From Mimachlamys varia (taxonomy: Eukaryota > Mollusca > Bivalvia > Pectinida > Pectinidae), in contig OX392532.1 in assembly GCA_947623455.1 (NCBI GenBank), positions 27,688,792 to 27,752,791 of the forward strand: a stretch of DNA of 64,000 bases. Reading direction: 5' to 3'. Positions within the stretch are counted from its first letter, which is position 1; each line of letters begins with the position of its first letter. A program made the position numbers and the translations under genes. The notes under the pieces were generated by a model. It was not told the origin of the DNA. It searched no databases and saw only the letters and a program-made list of their open reading frames with translations. This document shows, in pieces, positions 38,731 through 50,620 of this stretch.

Positions 38731-41700
38731 TTTAGGTAACTTTTAATCTAAGCTTCATATAAAATTGGTTCTTGTTGGACTATCCCTGGGAAATATTAAT
38801 ATTCATAGATAGCTACATAATTTTTTTTTTTCCATAAAGATACATGCATAAATTTTAACCAATACGGAACCTTCCGGTCTTTTTTGAGAAAATAGCGATA
38901 AACAAACTTTTCAAAATCCAAGATGGCAACATGGTAGCCATGTTTTTAAGACAAGTCTCAATATGAATCATACACAACAAAGGACCCACAGACGAAATTT
39001 GAGAGAGATCCCACCAGTAATAACTTACTGAAAATGTCCAAATCTAAGAATGGCCACAGGTCAGCGATAAGACTCGAAAGTAGACATGTACAACTCCGGA
39101 ACAAAGATTTACGCAAAATTTGAGAAAAATTTTGATATTTTCCTGACATTTCCCACGTGGGGCCCCCACTGACACCTCTTAGCCCCGAAGAAGGGGTTAG
39201 GCTTCAGTTTATTCGAATATGAGTCCCTTTTCCCAAAGTATGGTCCAGATCACATTCAGTTGAAATTTCCCTCACTGCCCCTTTTTGGGCCAGCGCCTAA
39301 ACCCCATCCTCTCTTCAAATAAAATGCCCTTTGCCCAAAAATTCAGATTAAATCTCTTTCATAGTAAATCAATAGCAGAATTTTCAAATTATCAGAAAAT
39401 TTGTAATTATTCAAGACTGCAATTCCATACACCTTAATGCAGTTGGATTTTTCAATATATGTGTGTTAAAGCCATTTTTTCTCTTGGTAAGCACATTAGT
39501 AACTCAAGGTAAATGGTACCACTGCATAGTTATAACTGCCAAGAACTCCACGAGTATTATCCCGTCTATATTTTCTAAATTTACACTTTGCACTACTATT
39601 CGAACATCACAACAAAGGAAATGACAGGATTTGAAATTTGAGGTACCAAAGTCCAACCCTGCCATTTCCATTTTCTAAAAATATCTAACATTTCAATCAA
39701 CTCTGCGTAAAATACAGGACAGGAAGTAATTTTATGAAATACCTCTTTTGAAAGGCTTAAAAAATAGTTCCTATTGGTAGCCTAGTTTAACACATTTGTT
39801 GCCTGTTAAAGAGATAGCTTTACTTGTAGACCTTTCAGGAATAGTGAAAGGCACAAGGTTTGACAAGGCCAAAAGCTTTGTACCCAATAAATTAACACCT
39901 ACTTTTATATCACACCCAAAGAGACCAGAGAAAAGGTCAAGTGATACATGTGAAAATAAACAAGGGTGTTAATTATGATATCAGCATCACCCCAACACTT
40001 ATTTATTGTGCGAAATGATGCACTGAACTTGAAAACCAGGGGACGGAATTGTTTTGAGGTCCACACATTTGAACAGAAGACAGAACAACAACAGATATAT
40101 ATGTATATTTTAATGGTTTCACATTAATTCTGTTAAAACAAAACAATGAGGAATACATAAAGATTATGTGGATATTGAGTAATAATTAATTATAAAAACA
40201 AGCACAAACTAGATTGATGATAGTATTGGTATACATTTTTTTTTCTGGGGCTTTTCACCTTTGATAACTTTATTGAAGCTGATTTTTGTTAGAATTTGCA
40301 TGCTTAAATGTTGATAATGTTTGTAACAGGTATTTTCATATATCTGTTTAGATTTAATCTTTATTCATCTAACTGAAAATGAATCAATTTTTTAAAAAAC
40401 ATGTTTAATTTGTATCAGTAATAAATAATTTCAAAGGCCAAGAAGTCAAGCCCAAAATCTGGTACAGTAAAACTTTTGACTGTTAGCCCGGTAACTAGAA
40501 GTTTTCTTGTTTTAAATTTGTCTATATCTGAACTAAAATAGCCCATTATAAATCAACCTATTGTTCATAGTCTACTACTACCCAGAATTCCACCTTTATC
40601 AGCTAAAAATATCAATAATTTAACCAATGTGGCAGCAAATGAACCACAGCCACAACATTCAGATCGAAATAACTTCATTTAGCAAGCCACTATATAAATC
40701 AACACATTTCATCACACAACTAATGATACCAATTGATCAACACTATTTCAACAAATTCTTTTTCATGGACCTTGTCAAATATGACCAACAGCCAGTATCC
40801 ACTTAAGTCTTGTGCTACATTTTGAATATGGTAATATTACTCCTCCTATATATATGTCATTGAACTACTTATATTTCTGTAATGCTACACCTAAGAGACT
40901 TTCTTGCCATTTGTATATTCATTCTGCCACTATTCAACTGCAGGAGGTTTCCTGTCCAAAAAAAAACGGGGCTCAACTTTTTGTACTCCCTTTAGACAAC
41001 TTTTTGTTAATTTGTTGAAGAAAAATTCCAATGTTAGTTCACTTTCTTCAGAGATATAAAAGTAAAAAGATTTTTAGAATATCAAATATTTGGAAGGAAA
41101 AAAAAGAAGAAATGGGAGAACAGAAAAGGAAAATAACTGTCATTTTGGCAAGTCGAAGGAAGGTGGTCATTGCTTAAACACAAAGATAAAATCCTGCTTT
41201 TCATCCTTACAAATTCATAGGCACAACATGCACGTAAAACACAGGAAATGCAACAATTATTACAAATAGCAAAGACAGTACTACTGTTTTACTGTTGTGA
41301 ATTTTGTGATGAAAATGATACACAAATATTTACCTTACACAATATTGGACAATAATAAAACTATGCGAAACTTGCAATCAGAAAAAAGATAAAAACAGAA
41401 AAAAGTTTGGGAGGTTCAAAGGATTGGCAAAAAATATTTCTGGTAGCTCGAGGCAAACAACAACAAATGACAACCATTCCATCCTTACACCACTTTTTTC
41501 ATTTGCATTTTTCTAGTGTACTTGCAGTAAAATTTAATATCCCACTAAATAAGTCACTTTTTCATAATTCGATATACATTACAGATTTTAATATTACTTT
41601 AGTAGAACATCCAATACAAACATACAGATCATCTGTATTTTTAACAAAACAAAGACGAAAAATCTTTTTTTTTTAACTTTAAATTTCATGTGAAAATTGA

Positions 41701-41913
41701 TTTGAAATTGTCATAGTCTCACAATACATACACTTAACTTAGGCTAATGCTGAAGTTTAGATCAAAATTTTCACAATACATTATTACAACAATGTAAACA
41801 TCACATTCCCATTCCAAAGTCCATACGATAGTCCTGTCTATTTGCTAGTTGATGAAGTGAATGTAATAATCGTAGTGTCCTCAGCATTGAGGGATCATAT
41901 GATGGAGATCAGG

Positions 41914-41954
41914 TCAATTCTGCTCCTGCTCCTGCTCTGCGTCCTGTTCCTCTC
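41914..41954 (-). CDS. YWHAE: 14-3-3 C-terminal tail exon, cassette D
   Basis: Acceptor TTTTGTTCACAG at 41966-41955. Joined in phase 1 to body D it gives G-EEQDAEQEQEQN and a TGA stop. The tail is acidic and Gln-rich, as expected for the flexible 14-3-3 C-terminus, but lacks the EDIE motif of the other three tails. It lies 2,732 nt beyond the body D donor. ATTAAA-type sequences on the minus strand at 41592-41587 and 41538-41533 are possible polyadenylation signals. Very short exon, called from acceptor, phase, composition and position; transcript data would settle it. Confidence 0.82.
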
Positions 41955-44686
41955 CTGTGAACAAAACACAAAATTGTCAATCACGAAGACCAGCTCAAGG
42001 TCACATCATTACTAGTTCTTGTACTGTTCCGGACTAACAGGGTTTTACCTGAAGGTAGATTAGAAATCTCATTTTATAGAAGGCGAGAGAACTCCTTTGT
42101 TCCCTGGCATAGGGTTACAACAAAACCTTAATTTTACTGCTGAAATGCAAGTTATAATATCCTTTTTGTAATAAATGTAACAGCACTGTTCATCAAAGAT
42201 AACTGCTTTTCAATCTCAAAACAAGATGTTCAACTTTCCAAGGAATGAGGGTTTATTATAATATGTATTGATCTCTGAACTCAATTACCCTTATAATGAA
42301 CCTTGAATTACAAGAGTTTAAATGTTTTCAGGGGTGTATGATTTATGTGTCTTCTCCTATTTTATCAAGATATATGAATTGTCAACATCTTTTTACAATA
42401 AAATTTTTATTTTTGAATTCATTAAAACATGACAACCAACCATATCCAGTTGAAAAACTTGCTGGATCATCCTTTTATGTCAATTTGTAAAGCAATATCT
42501 TACTTTCCAATGGAGAAGAAATCTCACATAAATCATGATGTCAATTGATATTAAAATACAGCTTCAATTTAATAATATAAAAGACATAAGAAAATGTTGC
42601 AACTTGATTTTGAAATGGATGAAAATTAAATGCTTTCAGACTACGGTATATCCCTATATGTAGCATGAAGATCATCGATACTAGTGTTCACTTCACAGGT
42701 TAGCACTGGTGAAAGCGTAATACACACTATGGTAGAAGCACATTGAAAACACAAAGCATGAAAACACGAGAATTTATGCACCATAATAACTTTGCTTATT
42801 ACTCAAGTTGGATCTTTCTTTCCCTTCCCAACATAAAATCTACCAGACCTGGATGTAATGCTAGAGAAACTGTATACTTATGCATATATGAAAATATTGG
42901 GCTAAAATATATTTTCTTATTCTGCTTTAGAGAGTTTGTCAAAATTATGTTCCCCAAGTTACATCAAGATTGTGTCCCTGCACTGTTCCTTCAACCTTTA
43001 GAAGTGGCGTCAAATGTTCCCATTCAGAGTTCAATCATTAATTTCATACACAAATTGAGTATGGACTCAAACTTGCATGTAAGGATTTATATCTCCAACA
43101 AAAATATTCACACAAAGCTATTCAAAAGATTTCCTAATCATTCACAATTTACTGGGAGGAAATTTCTGAATTTTGTAAGTCTAATTATTTGTATTCGGAA
43201 GTAAAACAGGTAAACATTTTTCTGACACGAATTCAAGCAAATTCATAATTTTGTATTAGGTTTACTTGATTAATAAGCTGATTGCTCATGATTCATGGAT
43301 TTTGATACATAACTGATACAAATTGATGTCAAATAAAGTTCAAGTTTACATGAAAACTTGATGTAAACTTGATGCTACCAAGAAGAATATACGGTAAACC
43401 TTCGGTTAGTTCGAATCAGCGGATAATTCGAACGCAGCATTTTAGTAACAGAAAAAACAAATTTTTTGACTCCTAATAGTTCGAACCTTGCTTACACAGG
43501 TTTCGGATAGTTCGAACACACAGAATTTGATTAGACCTGTGTACTGAACTTATGTAACGGATTGCTCTCGGCAATACAATTTACAGCCACGCAAAACTTG
43601 TGCAAAGAGATCTATTTTCACACCATCGATTATAACAACAGTATAACGTGTAGTACTCGTGATGTGTGATATTGTTGTCAGCTTTTTCGGACAATTTTTG
43701 CATAAACGAGCCACATTTTACCAATGTTTCTTTCTTGTTAACATGAACATGTGCACGCGCTAATCAAACATCTTTATGACCCCGATCAGCATCGGACCGG
43801 AGCGCGGAATAAAGTGTCACACATGCCGACAGGTACGTGTGTATTATCATGGCATTACTGTGTTAAATTTTGATTATATAATCGCAGCCTGGTCACTGAT
43901 ACCTGATTTATATCTTAATTGATATATTACATATACAACTGCCTAGACCAAATAATCGATCAGGTATTCGATCGAAGTATTAATCCGTAATTAAGTGCAG
44001 TTTCAATCCAACATCCGCATAGGCCTTAGGATAAATTACATAAACTTCCGACGGTGGTTACGGCATAAAATATTTTCTCTTCTTTGCGAATTGATACTTG
44101 ATAATTAGGCCTAATATGAAATTGAACATTTAAGCCCTCTCATTGCTCATCTTCAGATTTACAAATAATCGTAATTGGCCATCATTGTTGAGGAACAACG
44201 ATTTGACTCTTTGCTGTAATTTTTTTTGCCAATGTCAAAAGTTCTCGGATGTCAACATGGATAGTTCGAACTCCTCTTTATTCCAGCGGCTGTAATTTCG
44301 TATAATTCGATCAGGATTGACAATATTTATTTAATTTTGGTGGAACTGACCGAAGGTTTATCGTATTGCCCCTTTTTCTTCCCAATCGAAAAAAATAACC
44401 AATAGATATCCTATTTAAAACTTAAGATGTTACATTTTCCCTCCAACCTTTAGAAATATCTTAAATCAGAATGTTCCATTGACAGGGAATTTAACTACCC
44501 CATCTCATAATTGGTCACCGCCCTAATGGACAAAATTTGATCTGGTCACCGATTATAAACAAATGTCATGAAAATGGAATTCTACTTTCATTTCAGCGTA
44601 TTCATGAAGCTTCATTTTTCGCTTCAAAGTATGAAAATAATCTTTGACCAGTTTTTTCATTGGATCCTATCGAAATAAGGTCGTAC
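41955..44686 (-). other. Intron inside cassette D
   Basis: 2,732 nt between body D and tail D. Nearly 1 kb is a TA-flanked non-autonomous transposon (43392-44363). A 153-codon open frame on the plus strand (42743-43204) is AT-rich and unrecognised. Confidence 0.75.
43392..44363. mobile_element. TA-flanked non-autonomous transposon (Tc1/mariner/pogo type)
   Basis: 972 bp. Left end CGGTAAACCTTCGGTTAGTT, right end inverted CGATAAACCTTCGGTCAGTT, TA on both sides (43390-43391 and 44364-44365). The interior repeats ttcgaac motifs. No transposase frame visible. An internal stretch near 43860-44000 resembles 29765-29900. Confidence 0.7.
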
Positions 44687-45018
44687 CATTTTGCTGATTC
44701 CATAGTGTTAAGTTATCTCTGAGAAGCTGCATTATTAACGTAGAATCCTTGTAACTTTCCTCCTCCAATGAATCCAGTTCGCTGATGGCATCATCAAAAG
44801 CTCTCTGAGCAGTTTCTTGAGCATCCTGGTATTTTCCTTTTATCTCGTAGTGAAACACGGAGAAGTTTAAGGCCAAACCCAACCGGATCGGATGAGTGGA
44901 TTGCAATTCTGATCTTGCCAATGAAACTGCCTCTGAATAAGCTTGTTCACTTTTCTCTGTCACCTCTGCCTTATCCTCTACAGATATTTCTGCCAAGTAT
45001 CTATAGTAGTCGCCACAC
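44687..45018 (-). CDS. YWHAE: 14-3-3 body exon, cassette D (first alternative copy)
   Basis: 332 nt, acceptor TATTTTGCAG, donor GTACGA, encoding helices F-I. Starts [10 protein letters not shown], so Arg127 and Tyr128 (zeta numbering) of the phosphate pocket are kept, as is [10 protein letters not shown] with Asn173 and the [19 protein letters not shown] block. It is the most divergent copy: [13 protein letters not shown] is replaced by [13 protein letters not shown], removing the Ser-Pro of the helix H region, and the exon ends LWNQQN, lacking the usual Thr after LW. If unspliced it reads five more codons to a stop. The exon is open, with conserved residues in place, so it looks functional rather than decayed. 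Confidence 0.92.
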
Positions 45019-45666
45019 CTGCAAAATAAAAGGAATCTCAAATATTCTAAAAATACTAATGAAAATCAACAGTGTATGTTTTAGTCACATTGTGCACATG
45101 ATTTTCAACTTTGCAATCTTTAAAATTACAATGGAACTAATTTTTTTGCTCTATTATATTTCGAAGCAATAGAAATTGTGCTCAAGAAATTGTGATAACA
45201 TTAAAAAACCCAAAAGATTTTGTGATCACGAAAAATCTACCAAGACTGATGGACAACAGAACAGTCTTAACATAAATGAAGATGTAAAGCAGGGATTAGT
45301 GACACATCCAGGAACAAAGAAAATTTCTTGGACCTTTTTTTCTTTTTAATCACAACTGCCGGTTAGTATTTAGTGAGCAGGGTCATTTAAAGTTGGGACA
45401 ATGATGCAGAAAAAATCTATGATGGGCTGAAATATTATACAGTACACACATTAGGTAAGACTGCTACAAACACCAAACAAATCAAAGCCACTTCAGAACA
45501 AAAGTATAATTCCTATTTGCTGCTTGCCAAGGTTTATTAAGCTTCTGAAATTCATTTACAATATTTGTACTATTTTTTTTTCTTTTAGTAAAAAAAGGTT
45601 GCACATCTCACTTCCATATATATACATTACTGTCTTGTGATAGTGAAATCATATTCAACACAAATA

Positions 45667-45819
45667 CAGTAAAACCCCACTTACTCGAACTTTGGGGACC
45701 TGGTATTGGGAGTAATCAGCAGATGGTTGAATATGTACAAACTTGGTCGAGACCAAACAGATGGTTTATAAATGAGGGGTATTAAGAGAAACTGGGTTCG
45801 AGCAAGTGGGGTTTTACTG
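45667..45819. mobile_element. Short palindromic TA-flanked MITE
   Basis: 153 bp, CAGTAAAACCCCACTTACTC at the left and its inverse (one mismatch) at the right, with TA duplications at 45665-45666 and 45820-45821. Mariner-type MITE. Confidence 0.75.
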
Positions 45820-48800
45820 TAATTATAGTCAAATCCTAAATCTGGACTGCAAATGTGGTGAAAACTCGAGTTAAATAATGCCTTGGGAAAATAGCTCTTA
45901 TCCTGAATTAGAATAAGGCCAAGTTTCCAGTGTCACAGATAGTCTCTGACATGCATCTTACTGATCAGCTCATGAAAAAACGTATTCCTGAAGGCCCGCA
46001 ATAGTTTTATACTCCCGGTTAACGGGCCTTAGTTTTATACTCCCGGTTAAGAGTTAAAGTGCTACAGAAAGTCAACCTGTAATATGGGTTAGGTATTTTG
46101 ATTTAAACTGTCATCTTTATGCAATGATGACGACCTAATTCAAAATTTGTGGAATAAATAGAAACTCAAAATAGACAGCAAAAATTGAAGACCAAGTGGC
46201 CAGTATTGCTAAATTGTTTCAGTATTTGATGGTGTCAGCAGAATAAAATTGTCAGTGATCAACATTTCACCATGAACTCTACCTTTGAATATTACGATAA
46301 ATTTTCGCCAATTTTGACTTTTATCAGAGCATCTTAACAATTCCTGCTCTCGTAATTCAAATTTTATTTTTTTTTTACACATGAATTCCCGACATAGGTC
46401 AATCTTATTTTTCTGAACAAACTTCATAACAAACTTAAGTTGATAATTGTGGAATCATTTATATTAATAAAATTGATCACTTTTTAATTGTGTATATTTT
46501 AAAAGCTTAGTTTAGTACCCCATATTCTATTTTCAACACTTTGATAGCGGTTCACTACAGCAAACTACAATCTCCATTTTCAGGTAAGTTATTAAATTGT
46601 GAATATATTGCCTATTATGCCATCAAGCAACAGACCACATATAGTATTACTTTAGGGGTAACAATTCATCAAAAGTTGTTGTAGTCTGACCTGTGACCTT
46701 GAAACAAGCCATTTGATGACCGGTCTTGACATACTTTCACCCTATGAAAATATCATGACATGACCCTGGGTCAAAGTGTTCTCTGATGTAAGTAGTAGCA
46801 TACAATAAATTTGATATTTTTCTCTACAGCAAGAAGCTGACGGAAAATAAATTTGATGACAAGGTTTATATGCGTTATAGCAAAAACACACTGAAATTGT
46901 GTGTCAGGTTAGACAAGCATGTAATGTCTTCTTCCAAACTGGCTTATCTTTCTCAACTTTTTCACCCCTGATATTCATAATGAACTATTCCAACCTTTGA
47001 ATGGAGTTGAAAACAGCCAATTGTGAAAAAGGAGGAAAGCTCACACTTTAAGGAGTTTTAATTGGAATTTTTAAAGAATTAACATTAATTACAGAAAAAT
47101 CATCAGGATTTTCATCCCTGAATTATTAGTTCAACCAATCTTTTCAAACTAGAATACCAAATCATTTGACATTATATTTTGGAAGATTTTTGTAAATCAT
47201 AATCAGTATAAATCTTTTTAAATAAATGTATTGCTGTAGTCTATCGGTTTTTGTAAGAGTTGCTAGGAAACAAGCCAGGTTAGACATTAAAGTACTATCG
47301 TGAGTAAATAAGAGTAAATAAACAGGCAGTGCTGGCTATAGTGAGTAGTGTACAGTGAAAACACACACAGAGCACCAGGGACAAGTGACTAATATACACG
47401 TGTAAAAAACCCAATCACACATTGACCGACAGTGACAGGTGGAGCTGTCAATAAATCAGGAATACGTAGCCAACAACAAAGGTGAAGTCAACACAGAAGG
47501 CAGTTTGACCAGATCAGGTGGCTAAACAGTTTCCATTCACAGCCCTTTTGAAATAAGTCCAGCCCCAGTTCCTTCCGAGGACTACCATACCAGCCTTACA
47601 TGATCATAACCATTTGCAGCTATGCGAGACTAAGTACAGGTTGTGACGTATTAATGACAAGACTGCTTGATGTCAATGCATGTTCTATTGGCTTGTGGAG
47701 CGAGCCTCCTGCCAGTGCCTGTGCAGCTACAGCCACAAGTATCCACTCTTGATATCAAGCAGCTTTACTCGTATATTGATTTCTCCAGTCCACATTACAA
47801 GTCGGCCACACACACACTCCCAACATCACATTTAGTCACCTACAGCATCACTATTACCATCATTCTAGTAGACAAAGTATTAGCTACGGACCAATCTGTG
47901 TTTTTGTGAATTCACTTTTTTGAAATTTAGAAGAAATTTTGTTCAACACTACATGACAATCTCAAACTAATGAAATTCAAACATACATGTACAGAAACAA
48001 ATATATCAAAATTGCAGAATATCAATTAAATTTCGTAACTTTACAGAACTATTTATGTGACTTTTTTTCTACCTAAAAAGGCTTTTGAATATATTGCAAA
48101 TTTTTCAACAAAACAATTTTATATTGGGAGAAAAATGCATTGAAAATCACAAATTTAAACACAAAACATAAAATCTTGCCTGTGATTGATCCCATCAAAG
48201 GAAACTACCGACATACGAGTTATAAACTCTGAATGTCTTCAATTACAATATGTAGCCCCTCACTTTGTCGATACTAGGAAAATATTGAAAAGTTTACTCT
48301 GACCATATTAGGGTCTCTACACTCTCCATTGATTTCATGTTTACAATTAGTACACATTGATTTTACATTTACAACAGCACATTATGTGTATTATGGAGCC
48401 TTTATATAACCGACAAAGCCTTCCCACTCTTTCAGTCGTTTAGAATCATTGATAATCCTGCCCTTTCATACCCTTGAGTGACCACAATGGAACCTTCAGT
48501 CAACTTATCATGGGCCATTCAATGAAATCTTGAGGGATGAAAAGGTCTAGAGATTTTTGGGATTACAGACTCCTCGATTGACCACCTTCTTAGAGACATA
48601 CAAATCTGTGCAATGAATGTCTACCTAGAGCAAAATACTTTTATCGCCATGGCTCAAAATTATGGTTAAGTAGGCAGATTGTAATCACTCATACATACAG
48701 TTCTATTGCAGATCAATGTATGTGAATAATTTTTATTTGTTTTGTCTATGATCAGATTTTGCAGTTCGATAATGTTTAAATATCAGCTTCTAATGATCAG

Positions 48801-50469
48801 GCCCCAAGATCATGAAGCAATCTTAAGACTTAAATTTGTGCTTAGCCAAACACGTATGATGTTACTTTTTGTAACGTTATTTGTGATTGGCCAAGTCAAA
48901 ACTTACGACAAATTTAAACTTAAGATTGTTTCATCATCCTAGGTCCTGAACACTACAGCCAATCAGTGAAACTGTAACCAGTCAGTTCATAAAAATGCAA
49001 AAAATGAAAACCCAAATGGAAAATGGTAAAAAAAAAATACCCACTTCAATGAAACCCAAGCAACAGAAAACAGCACCAATGGCTTCTCAGAATTATTTGC
49101 TAATTATTCAACTAATCGATTATTCTTGATAAAAAAAGTTGAATGCTGAAGAATTATGAGAAGCATATGCATATATATAGGCTTAAATCACAACAGGCAG
49201 AAACAAAACAAACTGAAAGTCTATCAGCAAGATGAAGGTTGCATTATACAAGCAAGAGGTATAACATAATGAAGACATGCACATGTTATGTAGATAGTTT
49301 TAAGTGACGCTGAAAACTACTGCAGCATTTCAAGAATAAAATCGAAATTCCAATGTATTCTTTCTGGTTTTTGAATCAGTATCTCAATATTACCGAAGTC
49401 AATATACAGCGTAAGAGAACATGATGCCAGCATGGTGCAGTCCCCGTTTGCAGACAGCAGTTGACTTGTGTATAGATCAATGAAGCTATAGTAAACCAGT
49501 AGTACCAATTCATATACGGCCGTCACCTTCAGCTATATGTGTACAATGTTCCATTCCCCAAGGGATACACCTCCAGCACACCACCACCAACCACCTCATG
49601 CTTATAACAAATATATGAATACAGGAACAAACCACAAAAACCTTCCAAATCAACATATCATAACCAACACTAAAGAACAAACTTTGCAAATATTTACATA
49701 TTGCAAGAAATTGAATTGCAATCCACCGATTCCATTTATCTACAAGCCAATTTATGTGCATTTTCCGAAACCATTTGCAAATTGTATTGAGAAAAGGAAA
49801 CTTAGTTACGATTGCTGTTCAGGAGATGTTAGGTCTGTAAGTCAGTGAAAACCCCAAGTCTATTTGCAGACTATGATCATCTTATAACTTGAATTACAAT
49901 GTATTGCTAATGTAGTAAATTCTTTCAAATATGTGGCTGTATTATACAGATATTTCTATGCAATCATTGGGTTCATAAATGACTTAGCAGTAGTTAGTTT
50001 CATTGTGAGAAACAATCCAGGAAACTCGAAGGATGGTGCTTGTGAACAACACTAACGTACTTCAGACATAAATCCACTCAGGTTAAAAAATCAATCAATA
50101 TATTAGATGGTGTAAGCTTAAGGAGGTCAGGTGTTCGTTAATTAGTTATCCCTGGAATTGCTGAGATATCTTATAAACTACTAGCACTTCATTAGTAAGA
50201 AATTCAACATTCTTTGGTAAAGGATTAACAAATAGTATCCAGTGCATAATTAGCTGGACTCATCTTGGTCTAAATTGTAGCTCAATGCAATACATCTATT
50301 GACAATTTATTTTTCTTACTCTTAAAAGATCCTTTTTTAATGAAATTATTAAAAAGTTATTTTGATTTAAAACAAATCAGTTGCTTTACATAAAATCTTC
50401 GAATCATTGTTACTAATAAGGGTGATTTTACAAAATCTGATCATCTGTACTGAAAACACTAGAATCACA

Positions 50470-50620
50470 CTAAATTTACTCATTTTTCATGGGTCCTTTC
50501 TATTTGTATTGCTAAACAATGGGCCCCACAATGTTAACTTTAACCATTTTCAAAAAATCAATGGATCCTTTCAAATTCTACGAGTACAGGATGCAGAATG
50601 TGCACTTCGAATCATCACTG
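50470..50620. mobile_element. Degenerate CAGTGATCAAT MITE copy
   Basis: Keeps tttttcatgggtcctttc, gccccacaatgttaac and atcatcactg, with decayed ends. Confidence 0.5.

Larger units (their letters stand above)
35824..41913 (-). other. Interval between cassettes D and C
   Basis: About 6.1 kb that probably contains the 3' UTR of the D isoform near 40-41.9 kb and repeats elsewhere: a partial MULE-like element (36552-36845), a MITE of the CAGTGTTCTC type (36980-37122), a CAGTGATCAAT MITE (37494-37644), a 23-nt G run (37791-37813), and a fold-back element (38061-38730). No gene recognised. Confidence 0.6.

Noticed and set aside
42743..43204. Plus-strand open frame of 153 codons
   Set aside because: No recognisable domain, AT-rich composition, and located in the cassette D intron on the opposite strand.
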